A stretch of 64,000 bases of DNA from JAVDCA01 sp963819385 (GTDB lineage Bacteria; Pseudomonadota; Alphaproteobacteria; Rhizobiales; Xanthobacteraceae), in assembly GCA_963819385.1 (NCBI GenBank), contig CAWFVV010000006.1, forward strand, positions 992,001-1,056,000, given 5' to 3'. How positions within the stretch are numbered: the first letter of the stretch is position 1; each line of letters opens with the position of its first letter. The position numbers and the translations under genes were made by a program. Shown piece after piece: positions 18,261 through 27,587 of the stretch. The notes below the pieces were generated by a model, which worked only from the letters and a program-made list of their open reading frames with translations, did no database searches and was not told the DNA's origin.

Positions 18261-19049
18261 GTGCTGGAGCTCTATCACAACATCAATTCGGTATGCGCCC
18301 AGAAGGTTCGCATCGCCCTTGCCGAAAAAGGTCAACAGGCAACAGAACATCTGCTGACGCTGCAAGGCGATCAGAACGATCCTGCCTATATGAAGCTCAA
18401 TCCGAACGGCGTCGTGCCGACACTCGTTCACGAAGGCAAGGTTTTAACCGAGTCCTCTCTGATCCTCTATTACATCGACGAGGCCTTCCCGGGTCCTTCG
18501 CTGATGCCGGAGGCGCCCGCGGCGCGCCATCGGGTCCGCCTGTACAACAAGCTGGTCGACGAATACGTGCACAACGCCTGCACGATCCTGACCTTTGCCA
18601 CCGCGTTCCGGCCGCGTTTTCTCAAGATGTCGCGCGAGCAATGGCTTGCCGAGATCAACAAGGCGCCGCTCAAGCGGCGCGTGGAATACAAGCGCAGCGT
18701 CATCGAGCATGGTCTCGATCTCGAGTTTGTGCGCGATGCGCTTTGCCAGCATCAGAAGATCATCACCTGGATGGCCCATGACCTTTCGCACGGTCCTTAT
18801 CTCTGCCGGAGAGGCTTTCTCGAACGCCGATTGCGCAGTCATTCCCTACATCCTGCGACTTGAACTCTTGAAACTTGGCGAGATGTGGCGGCCGAGCCGT
18901 CCGTGGCTGAATGGTGGGCGCGCGTGCGCGACCGGTCATCCGTCAAATCGGCGATCTTCGATCGCATGCGCGAGACGGATTGGGCCCCGTTCCGCAATCT
19001 CGCGCCCGATCCGTGGCCGAAGGTTAAGACCTTGCTCAAGGCCGCTTGA
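18261..19049 (+). pseudogene. Glutathione S-transferase gene, frameshifted at the 3' part
   Basis: A GTG start at 18261 follows GGAG by 6 bases. The N-terminal domain is whole: LELYHNINSVCAQKVRIALA, LNPNGVVPTLVHEG and LTESSLILYYIDEAFPG. The C-terminal domain is readable to about 18800 (DLSHGPYL) and then splits across frames (AGEAFSNADCAVIPYILRLE, then PSVAEWWARVRDRSSVKSAI) to the TGA at 19049. Two indels, near 18805 and 18890, break the helical domain. A second GST follows closely. Confidence 0.82.
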
Positions 19050-19117
19050 CGCGTGCGCGGCCCGAATCCCAACATCCTGCACGGTGAGCCAGAGCGCGCA
19101 CTCCAGCGACAAAACAG

Positions 19118-19860
19118 ATGATGCTGAAATTATTCACAGCACATAACTCGATATGCACTCAGAAGGTGTTTCTGACGCTCATCGAGAAAGGTTTTGCCGT
19201 GGACACCGGGAATATATCGATCTGTTCAACAACGAGCAATACCGGCCGGAATATCTGAAGCTGAATCCGAAAGGCGTTGTACCAACCTTGATCCACATGA
19301 CGGGCATGCTATCATCGAGTCCACGCTTATTTGCGAGTACCTCGACCAGATGTTTCCGAGCCGTCTCTCTGGTGCCCTCTTCCGCCTTTGAGAAGTCCCA
19401 GATGCGGCGCTGGAGCAAACACATCGACGAAGGGGTCTTCGAGGCGACTTTGGCGGAGATCAGTTTCTCTGCGATGTTTCGCGATAAAATGAAGGGAATG
19501 ACGCAAGAACGGCGCGAGGGCCGGTATCGCAATATCGGCGATCCCGGACGTCGCGCGCGCATGATCTCGACCTACGAACAAGGCTGCGATTTGCCCTTCG
19601 TTGAGAGGCATTTTCGCATTTGAGAGGCTATACCAGGAAATGGAGGACGCGCTGCAGCCAGAGGCAAGACTGGCTGGTCGGGACGAGGTTCTCGCTCGGA
19701 GACGTCAACATCATCCCCTTTGCGGCGCGCTTGCATTATTTGAATTTCCTCGACGTCTGGATTGCAACTCGACCACGGGTGCGGGCTTGGTGGGAACGGG
19801 CGCGAGCGCGGCCAAGTTTTCCGGAGCGATTGTCGAGTTATGCTGAACACGGGAACAGAT
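19118..19860 (+). pseudogene. Glutathione S-transferase gene, frameshifted
   Basis: Starts MLKLFTAHNSICTQKVFLTL (ATG at 19118 or 19121), the same subfamily as the gene before it. LKLNPKGVVPTLIH is followed by an indel near 19300 (DGHAIIESTLICEYLDQMF lies in another frame). The C-terminal helices resume after 19380, and the end (DWLVGTRFSLGDVNIIPFAA, RVRAWWERARARPSFPERL) is in yet another frame past 19620. At least three indels are present. The exact original stop is unclear. Confidence 0.75.
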
Positions 19861-19996
19861 TGAGGGCATGTCTTCTTCCGAGTTCTCGTATCAAAAGAAT
19901 ACGATTGCAGCAAAACATGACGAGATCGTCAGTCGGCCGGCGGCGCGCTTTCAGCGTCCAAACTTGGCCTCTGATTTACATGCGTCAACTGCAGCA

Positions 19997-20980
19997 TTAC
20001 CGAGGGGTCAGCTGCAGGCCTTCCAGTTTGCGCAACTGGGACGCGCTACGCCCGAGCCGGCGGCGCAACAGATTGCGCAAGGTGACGGCATCGGAATAGC
20101 CGACCTCGCTCGCGATTTGCTCGACGCTTTCGCCGGTCGTTTGGAGCAGATGGACCGCGCGTTCGACTTGCAAATCTTGAAAATAGGATAGCGGCGACTT
20201 GCCCAGCACGGCGCGCAATCGTCGCGCCAAAGTGCGGGGGCTCACACCGATCGAGCGTGCCGCATCGTTCAGGGAAAATCCGTTGAATAGGTTTTCGCGG
20301 GCCCAGCGCTCGAAGCGCTCGACCACCGCATCGGCGTGGGTCAGGTGATCCGGTATGGCATAGGCCGCCTGGGAGGAGCGCGGGTCGATCATCAGATAAC
20401 GAGCAGTGACAGTGGCCAGCGCCGGGCTGATCCGGCGTACGAGCCAGAGGGCAAGATCGAAATACGCAAGCGCCGCGCCCGCCGTCACGACATCGTCGGA
20501 TTGAACGACCATGCGTCCGTCATCGAGAGCGACTTTCGGATAGCGCGCCCTGAAAAATGGTCCCAACCACCAACTGGTCGTCGCCTTTCGGCCATCAAGC
20601 AATCCGCTTTCGGCGAGAACGAAGGTGCCCGTGCAAGCGGTGGCCACCACTACGCCCTCGGCCTGACGGTCGCGCAGCAGCGTCCCCGCCCCGGCAACGT
20701 CCCGGTGTCCGAGCGCGCCGACCAGGGCCTGAGGCATCTTGGTCCCGAGCGCCGGCATGACGATGACGTCTGGACGCGACAAGGTCGACGCCATCTGCGT
20801 CGGAACCTTCAGGCCGTTGGCCGTTGTCACGCCGCGCCTGACACCAACAACGCGTGTAAGGAAAGGAGCCGAGAGGCCGTGCTGCTCCCTCCCGAGTTCC
20901 GCCGCCGTCGTGAACGTATCCTGCACAGCGGCAAGGCCGGTGTCGAAAACCCCGTCGAGCGCAAGGATGTCGATGATCAT
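19997..20980 (-). CDS. GlxA-like AraC-family regulator with DJ-1/PfpI domain
   Basis: An intact 327-residue regulator among decayed genes. Residues 1-190 form a DJ-1/PfpI-like domain (MIIDILALDGVFDTGLAAVQ, PDVIVMPALG, VVVATACTGTFVLAESGLLD with the nucleophile-elbow Cys). Residues about 215-320 form the double AraC helix-turn-helix (FSLNDAARSIGVSPRTLARR, then SVEQIASEVGYSDAVTLRNL). It diverges from the monooxygenase-like gene at 21080, 99 bases away, and probably controls it, in the arrangement usual for GlxA-type regulators. The effector is unknown. Confidence 0.9.
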   Translation of the reverse strand: MIIDILALDGVFDTGLAAVQDTFTTAAELGREQHGLSAPFLTRVVGVRRGVTTANGLKVPTQMASTLSRPDVIVMPALGTKMPQALVGALGHRDVAGAGTLLRDRQAEGVVVATACTGTFVLAESGLLDGRKATTSWWLGPFFRARYPKVALDDGRMVVQSDDVVTAGAALAYFDLALWLVRRISPALATVTARYLMIDPRSSQAAYAIPDHLTHADAVVERFERWARENLFNGFSLNDAARSIGVSPRTLARRLRAVLGKSPLSYFQDLQVERAVHLLQTTGESVEQIASEVGYSDAVTLRNLLRRRLGRSASQLRKLEGLQLTPR

Positions 20981-21079
20981 GGCAAGAATTATATCAAAAA
21001 TGTCGATCCCGCCAAGCGCGGCGATGTCTTGTCTATCCTATCTTATGGCTCGTCATGGTCCCAATAGAGGAGGAGACCG

Positions 21080-21385
21080 ATGGTAAGACTTGCATTGTAC
21101 GTCCGCCTTGAAGCCAAGCCGGGACAGGAGGCCGCGCTCAAGGCGTTTCTCGAAAGCGCCTTGCCGCTGGCGCAGGGTGAAGCATCGACGCCCGTGTGGT
21201 TCGCACTGCAGTTCGGGCCCGAGCACGTTCGGTATCTTTGACGCCTTCACCGATGAAGGGGGCCGGCAGGCCCATCTCAAACGGCCCTATAGCCGCGACG
21301 CTCATGTCCAAGGCCAAAGAATTGCTGACGGCTCCGCCCACGATCGAGAAAATCGAGCCTGCTCGCTGCAAAACTGCCGGGATAG
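21080..21385 (+). pseudogene. Antibiotic-biosynthesis-monooxygenase-fold (ABM) protein, frameshifted
   Basis: A strong GAGGAGGAGA ribosome site precedes ATG at 21080. The first frame gives MVRLALYVRLEAKPGQEAAL, a typical ABM dimeric alpha/beta-barrel opening, then ALQFGPEHVRYL and a stop at 21239. The rest of the domain lies in other frames: TFGIFDAFTDEGGRQAH, then NGPIAATLMSKAKELL, then LLAAKLPG with a TAG at 21385. Three indels within 300 bases. It was probably a small monooxygenase controlled by the GlxA-like gene opposite. Confidence 0.8.
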
Positions 21386-21699
21386 GACGCGCCGTGACTG
21401 GACGTCGTGCGCGCGTGAAGGAGTTCTATCTTCGGCCCAGAATGCCGAACTGGCGGGCCCCGGGCGCGAGTTCAGTGATAGCAGCCCGTAGCTGGCCGAG
21501 TTGCTCTCGATCGTCAGAACCTTGATCGTCGCCAACGCGAAATATCAACAGCGAAGACATTGCCCAAGCGTGGGATCCACGCCCATGGCAGCTTGGCGAC
21601 GGCATGCAGCCTGAAGTGCCGAAATTATGAGTACGGCCGCGGCGTCTGGAAATAGGGATGCTCATCTTCTTTCCAGGTTGCGCGAAGGAAACAGGCAGG
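21386..21699. other. No gene recognised between the ABM remnant and the spermidine-synthase-like gene
   Basis: About 310 bases with short frames only and no recognisable domain. The last 25 bases (from about 21675) match the sequence upstream of the truncated duplicate at 13704, so the duplication includes the ribosome-site region. Confidence 0.5.
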
Positions 21700-22443
21700 A
21701 TGAGCGTGTATTTTGAAGAGCTCGATTACCGGCCGACACCGATCGGGACGTTGAGCCTGCGCCGCCGCCGCGAATTGTCGCTCGCGATCGATGTCTTCGA
21801 GATCAAGCTCGGCGACGAATATCTGATGTCGAGCCTGTTCACGGCGTCCGAAATCGCGCTGGCACGGCTGGGTCTCGCCGCTCTGTCTGCACCCGATCTG
21901 GATGTTGTCGTGGGCGGTCTTGGCCTTGGCTACACCGCCCAAGCGGTGCTGGAGCATAAGGCGGTCAAGTCGCTCGTCATCGTCGAGGCGCTCGATGCGG
22001 TCATCGACTGGCATGAAAAGGGCGTTTTGCCGCTCGGGCGCATGCTGACGGCAGATCCGCGAAGCAGGTTCGTGCTCGGCGATTTTTTCGCGTTGGCGGC
22101 GTCCAAGGAGGGATTTGATCCGGATGCACCCGGTCGACGGTTTGATGCCATCCTGGTCGACATCGACCATTCGCCGAACTTTCTTCTCGATCCGCAGAAC
22201 GCGGCATTTTATCAACCCGCGGCGTTGAAGAGACTAGCTGCCCATCTCCATGGTGGCGGCGTCTTCGGCCTCTGGTCCAACGAGCTTCCGGATGAGTCGT
22301 TTACGGCGCGGCTCGCCGAGGTTTTCGCCGCGGCACGCGCCGAACGCGTGACGTTCCACAACCCGCTTCAGAACCGGGATTTCACGCAGACGGTTTATCT
22401 CGCGCAAACCGCAGCCATGCCGGCGCGGCATGAGACTGAATGA
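21700..22443 (+). CDS. Spermidine-synthase-like protein with SAM-dependent methyltransferase fold
   Basis: An intact 247-residue product. GGLGLGYTAQAVLE is the nucleotide-binding loop, VEALDAVIDWHEKGVLPLG the acidic strand with the following helix, and DAILVDIDHSPNFLLDP the motif in the place of the catalytic DxDSP of aminopropyltransferases. The C-terminal part (HLHGGGVFGLWSNELPDESF) completes the fold. The short N-terminal domain of true spermidine synthases is reduced, so the substrate is open. GCAGG is close before the ATG. A truncated near-identical copy lies at 13704-14210. Confidence 0.85.
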   Translation: MSVYFEELDYRPTPIGTLSLRRRRELSLAIDVFEIKLGDEYLMSSLFTASEIALARLGLAALSAPDLDVVVGGLGLGYTAQAVLEHKAVKSLVIVEALDAVIDWHEKGVLPLGRMLTADPRSRFVLGDFFALAASKEGFDPDAPGRRFDAILVDIDHSPNFLLDPQNAAFYQPAALKRLAAHLHGGGVFGLWSNELPDESFTARLAEVFAAARAERVTFHNPLQNRDFTQTVYLAQTAAMPARHETE

Positions 22444-22675
22444 AGGCAGGGACCACGCGAAATATTCTGACGCATGCCGCCCGGGCGTGCGACCGGCCGA
22501 CGAGCCAGGCACCGTTCGCCAAGTCGATGAACTTCACGTTGACATGCGCTGCCCCGCCAAGATTTCGCAACGGGTCAACGCCGCCTCCTCGGCGTGGCCC
22601 CGCCCCGCTCCCCGACGAAATCCGAGTTGCGGTCATCGCGTCGTGGAGGTGCCCGATGCCACGACAGCCGCAGGC

Positions 22676-23233
22676 TCAGGGATGCGTGATCACCAGCCGG
22701 GTCGCCCAGGAATTGTGATCAGCGGCGACATTCTTCTTCATGGCGTCGGTGCCGATATCCAACCTGAACTTCGCGTCCTCGGAGAATATTCCGACGACCT
22801 CCTCGTACGTGACAGGGCCGACATTAGGGCCACCGAGCCGGACGATCCTGAGCCGGGTCGCCCAGGATTGATGCGAGGCGGGAACGTTCTTCTTCGCCGC
22901 GTCCGTTCCGATATCGAGCCTGAACCGTCCGTCCTCCGAGAATATCCCGATCACATCGTTGTCGTGGACGGGTCCTCTGCTCGGACCGTTCAAACGCCTG
23001 ATGATCAGCCGGGTTGCCCAGGATTCATGCGAGGCGGAAACGTTCTGCTTCACCGCGTCCGTGCCGATGTCCAGCCTGAATTGGCCATTCTCCGAATATA
23101 TTCCGACGACTTCATTGAACTGCACCACTTGCTGCGCCTCTGCGGGCACCGCCGCGAGCAGGAGGCCCAGCAGAGCAAGGCCCGCAGACATTCGAGCGAC
23201 AGCCCGCGATCGTAAACCCGCCGAGACACCCAT
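22676..23233 (-). CDS. Secreted protein of three 51-residue repeats, family not recognised
   Basis: The chosen ATG (23233, AAGGAAGAG just upstream) gives 185 residues: MGVSAGLRSRAVARMSAGLA, a hydrophobic segment and a signal peptidase site near AEAQQ. The mature protein is three tandem repeats of about 51 residues. Each is built as VVGIYSENGQFRLDIGTDA, a KxNVxASHESWATRLII strand, and a link ending GPV. Conserved positions include FRLDIGTDA, the SH/DH pair and SWATRL. Length and alternating pattern suggest a beta-rich repeat fold. No enzyme motif is visible. In-frame ATGs at 23257 and 23293 are alternatives. It is intact although its neighbours are decayed. Confidence 0.8.
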   Translation of the reverse strand: MGVSAGLRSRAVARMSAGLALLGLLLAAVPAEAQQVVQFNEVVGIYSENGQFRLDIGTDAVKQNVSASHESWATRLIIRRLNGPSRGPVHDNDVIGIFSEDGRFRLDIGTDAAKKNVPASHQSWATRLRIVRLGGPNVGPVTYEEVVGIFSEDAKFRLDIGTDAMKKNVAADHNSWATRLVITHP

Positions 23234-23334
23234 AAGCTCTTCCTTATTCGACTTCATGGCCCGCGATGAGCCCAGCTGTTGAGTTCGACACACTAGAGCA
23301 CCCTCCCTACCGATGGAAACGGAACGATTTGCGT

Positions 23335-23538
23335 CTATCCTTGTCGGCGGGCCGGTCCCCCGCCAGGAACATGCGCCAATGCGATGAATCTCGGCGAAAT
23401 AATCTGCTCTCCGGCCTGGTCGATCAGTTGCAGGCCAAGGATCCGTTGCGCGAAATCCGCCGCGGCAGTCAGGTCCTTGGTGCCCAGACGGACGTAGCGC
23501 AACTGTTCGATCGCAATCCGGTCGCTGTCCCCACTCAT
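23335..23538 (-). pseudogene. VOC-family (glyoxalase/extradiol dioxygenase fold) N-terminal fragment
   Basis: 67 residues begin MSGDSDRIAIEQLRYVRLGT and continue KDLTAAADFAQRILGLQLID, the first beta-alpha-beta module of a VOC protein. The sequence then loses similarity and stops. The remainder of the gene is absent, so it is a remnant. Confidence 0.65.
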
Positions 23539-23823
23539 GTCGGCATCTCTATCTCTCCAAACACCGCATCGAGCTGCGCAGTGAGGGCGCGGGCGCGTAG
23601 CGGCGCGCGCGTCAGCAGGCTGATGGAGACATGAAGTTGATCAGAGCAAGAGGCAAGAGGGCCGGAGACGCGACGCCGCCGGTGATAGACCGCGCCTGCG
23701 CGCCAAATACGCGGGAACGAGCGACAAGGCACGCTCCTGGGCAACAGGCATGTGCCGCCGCGGGGTGCGTCACCTCCCCACCCGAAGGGCGAATATTTTT
23801 GCCCATCATGGGGTTAGGGGGAT

Positions 23824-23850
23824 TGGCTGGGGCGCCTGGCTTCGAACCAG
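23824..23850 (-). repeat. Direct copy of the last 27 bases of tRNA-Gln (attachment site-like)
   Basis: Identical to 34656-34682 apart from one base. It covers the T-arm loop, the 3' acceptor strand and the CCA of the tRNA-Gln gene in the same orientation. Similarity ends abruptly on the T-stem side. This is the expected core site of an element inserted at the tRNA 3' end. Confidence 0.75.
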
Positions 23851-23857
23851 CACGCGT

Positions 23858-23945
23858 AGCCCGGGCTGAGCGGAGCGAAGCCCGGGTAGGGTCGCGACCG
23901 GCGGCGGCAGACCCCGGATTTCGCTCCGCTCAATCCTGACTACTC
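23858..23945. repeat. Palindromic repeat (CCCGGGT...TGACTAC family), right copy
   Basis: Contains GTAGCCCGGGCTGAGCGGAG and GCGAAGCCCGGGTAGGGTCG, then a segment shared with 13596-13670. It directly follows the tRNA copy at 23824, as the other copy follows 13444. Confidence 0.65.
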
Positions 23946-23991
23946 GCTGTTCGCCGTACCACCAGGTTAGCGAAATTCCGTCTTGATCTGC

Positions 23992-24261
23992 TTAAAAACG
24001 GCCGTGTACCATCGTAGCTGCCACGAAAACGAAACGAGCTCCCCATCCTTTATCGCCCCACGAATTTAAATTGTCCTGAACGTAAAGCGGGTCGCTTCTC
24101 CACAATCGTACGGCGCAATATTCCCAGCGGCGTACGGGATCTTGGTCTCGAGCTGACAGATTTCGAGCCGTTTCGGCTATCCTTTTCAAGGCCGCCTCGA
24201 TCCGAATGAGTGCATGATCGCTCAGTTCGCCCGGCAGCGCCGAATTGTCATCTTCGCGCAT
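23992..24261 (-). CDS. Small hypothetical protein, possibly DUF4177-like
   Basis: 89 residues. The second half (RRWEYCAVRLWRSDPLYVQD, then LNSWGDKGWGARFVFVAATM) resembles the DUF4177 pattern of a WEY strand followed by a Leu-x6-GW turn. The first half is a predicted charged helix. No ribosome site stands out. It lies alone just inside the element bounded by 23824. Function unknown. Confidence 0.5.
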   Translation of the reverse strand: MREDDNSALPGELSDHALIRIEAALKRIAETARNLSARDQDPVRRWEYCAVRLWRSDPLYVQDNLNSWGDKGWGARFVFVAATMVHGRF

Positions 24262-24487
24262 GAACCCCTCTCTGTCGGTTGACGTGGTTCCTCCAACTCT
24301 ACTCGGCCTCTTGTCTGATTGTCGCCCTGCGCAAGCAACCGGAAGCCTGACGCCAATATCGCATCCAACATCACGGGTAAGTAGGCAAAGACCACTTTTG
24401 GCACCAACCGGACCTCCGACAACGTCCGCTTTTCCGCCGCTTCCGGGAGTACAGCGAACGTCGTGCCCTGATTTACGAGCACACGCC

Positions 24488-25711
24488 TTAATACTGCCCC
24501 TTCGGCTCTAGTCCGAACACGTGCTGTCCATACATCGCGGCGACCGGATCCCAATTCAGGCTGATGTGCGAGCTGGCAGCATGGATGTCGCGCCAGAAAC
24601 GTTGGACCGGATGGTGCAGGCCGAGTGCGGCGCCGCCGCCGGCGACGAACACGAGATCAACGGCCTGCGTCAAAAGCTTGGTCGCGAAAGAGTGTGTGAG
24701 GCGGTTGCGCATCCGCAGGCTCACGTCGGCCGTGCCGGCCGCAGTTGCCGCGAGGGTCTCGACGATGTCGCGATGGATCATCAGCGTGGCCGCGTCGATC
24801 GAGGCCGTCGCTTCCGCGACACGCATCTGCACGGTCACGAACTCAGTGATCTTGTTGTTGCTGCCGCGACAGCGCCGCGCGTCGTGCGGCTGCTCGCCTG
24901 CTCCTTGAAAGCATCGAGGCCGCCGCGGGCCATGCCCAAGGCGGGCGCGACGAGGCAGAGCGGAACGACCAGCCAGCATCGGTTGGCGATAAAGCGGATT
25001 TGGGTTGGTGAGCGTGCCGGGGCCATTGCCGGTTAGCATGTCGGCGAAAGCAACAACGCGGTGGGCCGGGACGTATTGGTCGTCGACGACGATCGTCTTG
25101 CTGCCGGTGCCGGCAAGGCCGACCGTGAACCAGTCGTCATGGATCGTGTATTGCGATGACGGAATTGGAAAAAAGCCCGGCTTGCGTCCATTCTTGTCGT
25201 TCTTGTCCGGCAGCATCCCGCCCAGGATGGCCCAATTGGCGTTGTCGCAGCCACTGGCAAAGCTGAAACGGCCCGTCAGCCGATAGCCATCCTTGTCGGC
25301 AACGGCCTGACCCGTCGGCGCATAGGACACCGCAGCGATCGCGTCGCGATCCCGGGCCCAGACTTCCTGTTGCGCCTCTTCGGGATAGCAGGCGATGAGC
25401 CAAGGATGCACGGCGCCGAGGCTGTAGACCCAACCGGTCGAGCCGTCGCCGGCGGCAACCGCCGCGACCAGCTCGACAAATACGTCATAGCCGTACTCGA
25501 AGCCGCCGAAGCGCGCAGGCTGCATGACGCGAAACAGCTCGGCCTCGCGCATCTTGCCGACGAGCTCGGCAGACACATTCCGCGCTCGCTCGGTCTCGAT
25601 CGCCGATTCACGGGCGAGAACGCCAATCGCGCGGGCACGCCCGAGAAGCTCCGCCACGCTGGGCCTGGCGGATGTGCGTGCTCCCGTGTCCTGGACCGCG
25701 CCGAAAGCCAT
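24488..25711 (-). CDS. Acyl-CoA-dehydrogenase-fold flavin-dependent monooxygenase, with a double frameshift
   Basis: 407 residues of the HpaB-C2/HsaA type, which hydroxylate phenolic compounds with reduced flavin from a partner reductase. Visible marks are MREAELFRVMQPARFGGFEY, GDGSTGWVYSLGAVHPWL, GRFSFASGCDNANWAILGG, VQMRVAEATASIDAATLM and FWRDIHAASSHISLNWD. Between about 25010 and 24835 the frame reads nonsense, while the expected helix (VVPLCLVAPALGMARGGLDA) sits in the next frame. Two opposite indels thus swap about 55 residues, so the encoded enzyme may be inactive. It is the downstream end of the minus-strand catabolic cluster. Confidence 0.75.
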   Translation of the reverse strand: MAFGAVQDTGARTSARPSVAELLGRARAIGVLARESAIETERARNVSAELVGKMREAELFRVMQPARFGGFEYGYDVFVELVAAVAAGDGSTGWVYSLGAVHPWLIACYPEEAQQEVWARDRDAIAAVSYAPTGQAVADKDGYRLTGRFSFASGCDNANWAILGGMLPDKNDKNGRKPGFFPIPSSQYTIHDDWFTVGLAGTGSKTIVVDDQYVPAHRVVAFADMLTGNGPGTLTNPNPLYRQPMLAGRSALPRRARLGHGPRRPRCFQGAGEQPHDARRCRGSNNKITEFVTVQMRVAEATASIDAATLMIHRDIVETLAATAAGTADVSLRMRNRLTHSFATKLLTQAVDLVFVAGGGAALGLHHPVQRFWRDIHAASSHISLNWDPVAAMYGQHVFGLEPKGQY

Positions 25712-25759
25712 AGGAAAACCTCCGTGACAGCCAGGACCCCGCTTCGCTAATTCCGCCCC

Positions 25760-26648
25760 CTATTTCATCATCTCATCGGGAGGCCCCGGCCCCCACAGAT
25801 TGGCGGCCGCGGGATCCTTTGCCCACGTCTTCGGCCGTTGCGGATTGTCGCGGTGCCACGGACGCGGCTCGAAATAGCCGAGCGCTTCGTCGTTCATCTG
25901 ATCGAGCTCGGCGAACAATTCGGTGATCAGCCCGCCTGGGCTGCGGTGATAGGCGAACAGGTTGTGGCCGATGCCGTGCCGCCCCGGGCCCCACAGCATC
26001 TTGTAGCCGTTGAGACTGAGGAAATCGCACGCCGTTTGCAGATGCGACCAGTCGCGCAATTCGAATGCGGTGTGGAAATGCCGGTTCGAGCCGGTCTCCA
26101 TCAGATTGATGGTGTGGTGATCGGTGCCGCAGCGCAGGAACGAGAAGAAATCGCCCATCCAGTCGGACACGCGGAAACCGAGAACATCGCAATAGAACTT
26201 GGTCACCGCCTTGGCGTCGGTGACATGAAACGCGACATGGCCGAGCTTGTGCGGCACGATGCCCTTGCGCTGGAATTTCTGGTGCAAAGGCTCCGGCCGC
26301 CGGAACACCTCCATCACGGTGCCTTTCGGATCCTCGAAGCACACCATCTCACCAATCGTCGGCCCGGCATCCTTCTTCGTTTCGGTCTTGATGCCATGCG
26401 CCGCGGTCTGTTGCTCGAATGCCGACGAGGTCGTCATCCGGCCCGATCTCGAAGCCGAGACGGACGCATTTCACCTCCGCGCCTTTGCGCAACACGACGG
26501 CATGATGATCGATCGTGTTGGCGAGGTAGATCGCGTCGCTGTCCCGCTCGACCAAGGTCAGGCCGAGAATGTCGGTGTAGTAGTCCGCCTGCTGTTGCGG
26601 GTCCGGCATCTCATAGCAGGCATAGACAATCTTGCGCACGCCGATCAT
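25760..26648 (-). pseudogene. Two-domain VOC protein resembling type I extradiol dioxygenases, frameshifted
   Basis: The first domain is in one frame (MIGVRKIVYACYEMPDPQQQ, LGLTLVERDSDAIYL). A single indel near 26425 moves the rest to another frame, which itself has an ATG at 26437 and could yield 225 residues. The second domain has GHVAFHVTDAKAVTKFYCDV, DHHTINLM and GGLITELFAEL, which supply His, His and Glu in the order of the metal ligands of BphC-type ring-cleavage enzymes. About 296 residues in total, the family length. The substrate is not determinable. Confidence 0.78.
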
Positions 26649-26678
26649 GTCATCGTCTCCCGTTCGCTGTAGTCGTGC

Positions 26679-27554
26679 TCATGCAGTCGGATTCTTCGCC
26701 GGCTCGAAACTTTCCAGGATGGCGGCGACATCGCGCTCGCCGATCGTCGGCAAAGCCTGACGGTAAATATCGATCAGGCAGTCGAGCAGCGGCGTCTTCG
26801 CACCGACGCTGTCGGCCAGTTCCTTGGCGCCATCGAGATAATGCGCGAGACCCGGCGCCGAGCCCTGCTGCGGCATGAAGCGGCGCTCCGCCATCCACGG
26901 CGCGCGAATGCCGAATTGCGTCGAGCCGCCGCTGCCGCTGGCAATCGCCTTGATCATCAGCGCGGGATCGACGCCGGACTGCAAACCGATCGCCATCGCC
27001 TGCGCGGTGCCGGCAATGTGCAGCCCGACCAGCAGATTGTTGATCAGCTTGACCTTGGTCGCCGCGCCGAAACTGCCGAGATAAAGGCAATTGTCGGTGA
27101 AGTGAGAAACGATCGGCTCGATCCGGTCCGCCGCGGCGCGGTCGCCGGCGATATAAATGGCGCCCTTGCGCTGCGCCACCATGCCGGGTGTGCCGCTGAC
27201 TTCGCCGTCGAGAAAGACCGCGCCCTTGGCCGCGAGCCACCCGACGTATTTTTCCTTCACCGGAATGGGATGCGATCCGAACTCGACCACGATCTGACCG
27301 GGCCGCGCGGTGTGGACCAACCCGTTCGGCCCCCGCACCACCTCCTCGAGCGCCTCGTCGGACGGCAGACAGGTGAAAACGATATCGGCCTCGGCGCCCA
27401 TCTCGGCGGGCGACGTCGCCGGAATTCCACCGAGCTTTTCGAACTCGGCGAGCGAGCCGCGGCGATAGCCGAGCACGCGGTAGCCGCCTTTGATCAGATG
27501 CCCGCAGATCGGAAGCCCGATCTTGCCGACGCCGACGAAGCCGATGGTTTCCAT
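26679..27554 (-). CDS. NAD(P)-dependent oxidoreductase of the 3-hydroxyisobutyrate dehydrogenase family
   Basis: An intact 291-residue beta-hydroxyacid dehydrogenase. IGFVGVGKIGLPICGHLIKG is the Rossmann GxGxxG loop. DGEVSGTPGMVAQRKG carries the substrate-binding SG signature (usually DAPVSGG). KVKLINNLLVGLHIAGTAQA carries the catalytic Lys-x-x-Asn. The family oxidises 3-hydroxy acids or reduces semialdehydes. It is preceded by the yciI-like gene and followed by the VOC gene 30 bases on, so part of one transcript. Confidence 0.9.
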   Translation of the reverse strand: METIGFVGVGKIGLPICGHLIKGGYRVLGYRRGSLAEFEKLGGIPATSPAEMGAEADIVFTCLPSDEALEEVVRGPNGLVHTARPGQIVVEFGSHPIPVKEKYVGWLAAKGAVFLDGEVSGTPGMVAQRKGAIYIAGDRAAADRIEPIVSHFTDNCLYLGSFGAATKVKLINNLLVGLHIAGTAQAMAIGLQSGVDPALMIKAIASGSGGSTQFGIRAPWMAERRFMPQQGSAPGLAHYLDGAKELADSVGAKTPLLDCLIDIYRQALPTIGERDVAAILESFEPAKNPTA

Positions 27555-27587
27555 GTCCGCCCTGCCGGTTCTACGCGCGTGGTTCTC

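Noticed and set aside
24262..24487. A possible minus-strand remnant of a LysR effector domain
   Set aside because: Only a faint local resemblance in one short stretch; not enough to name a gene.
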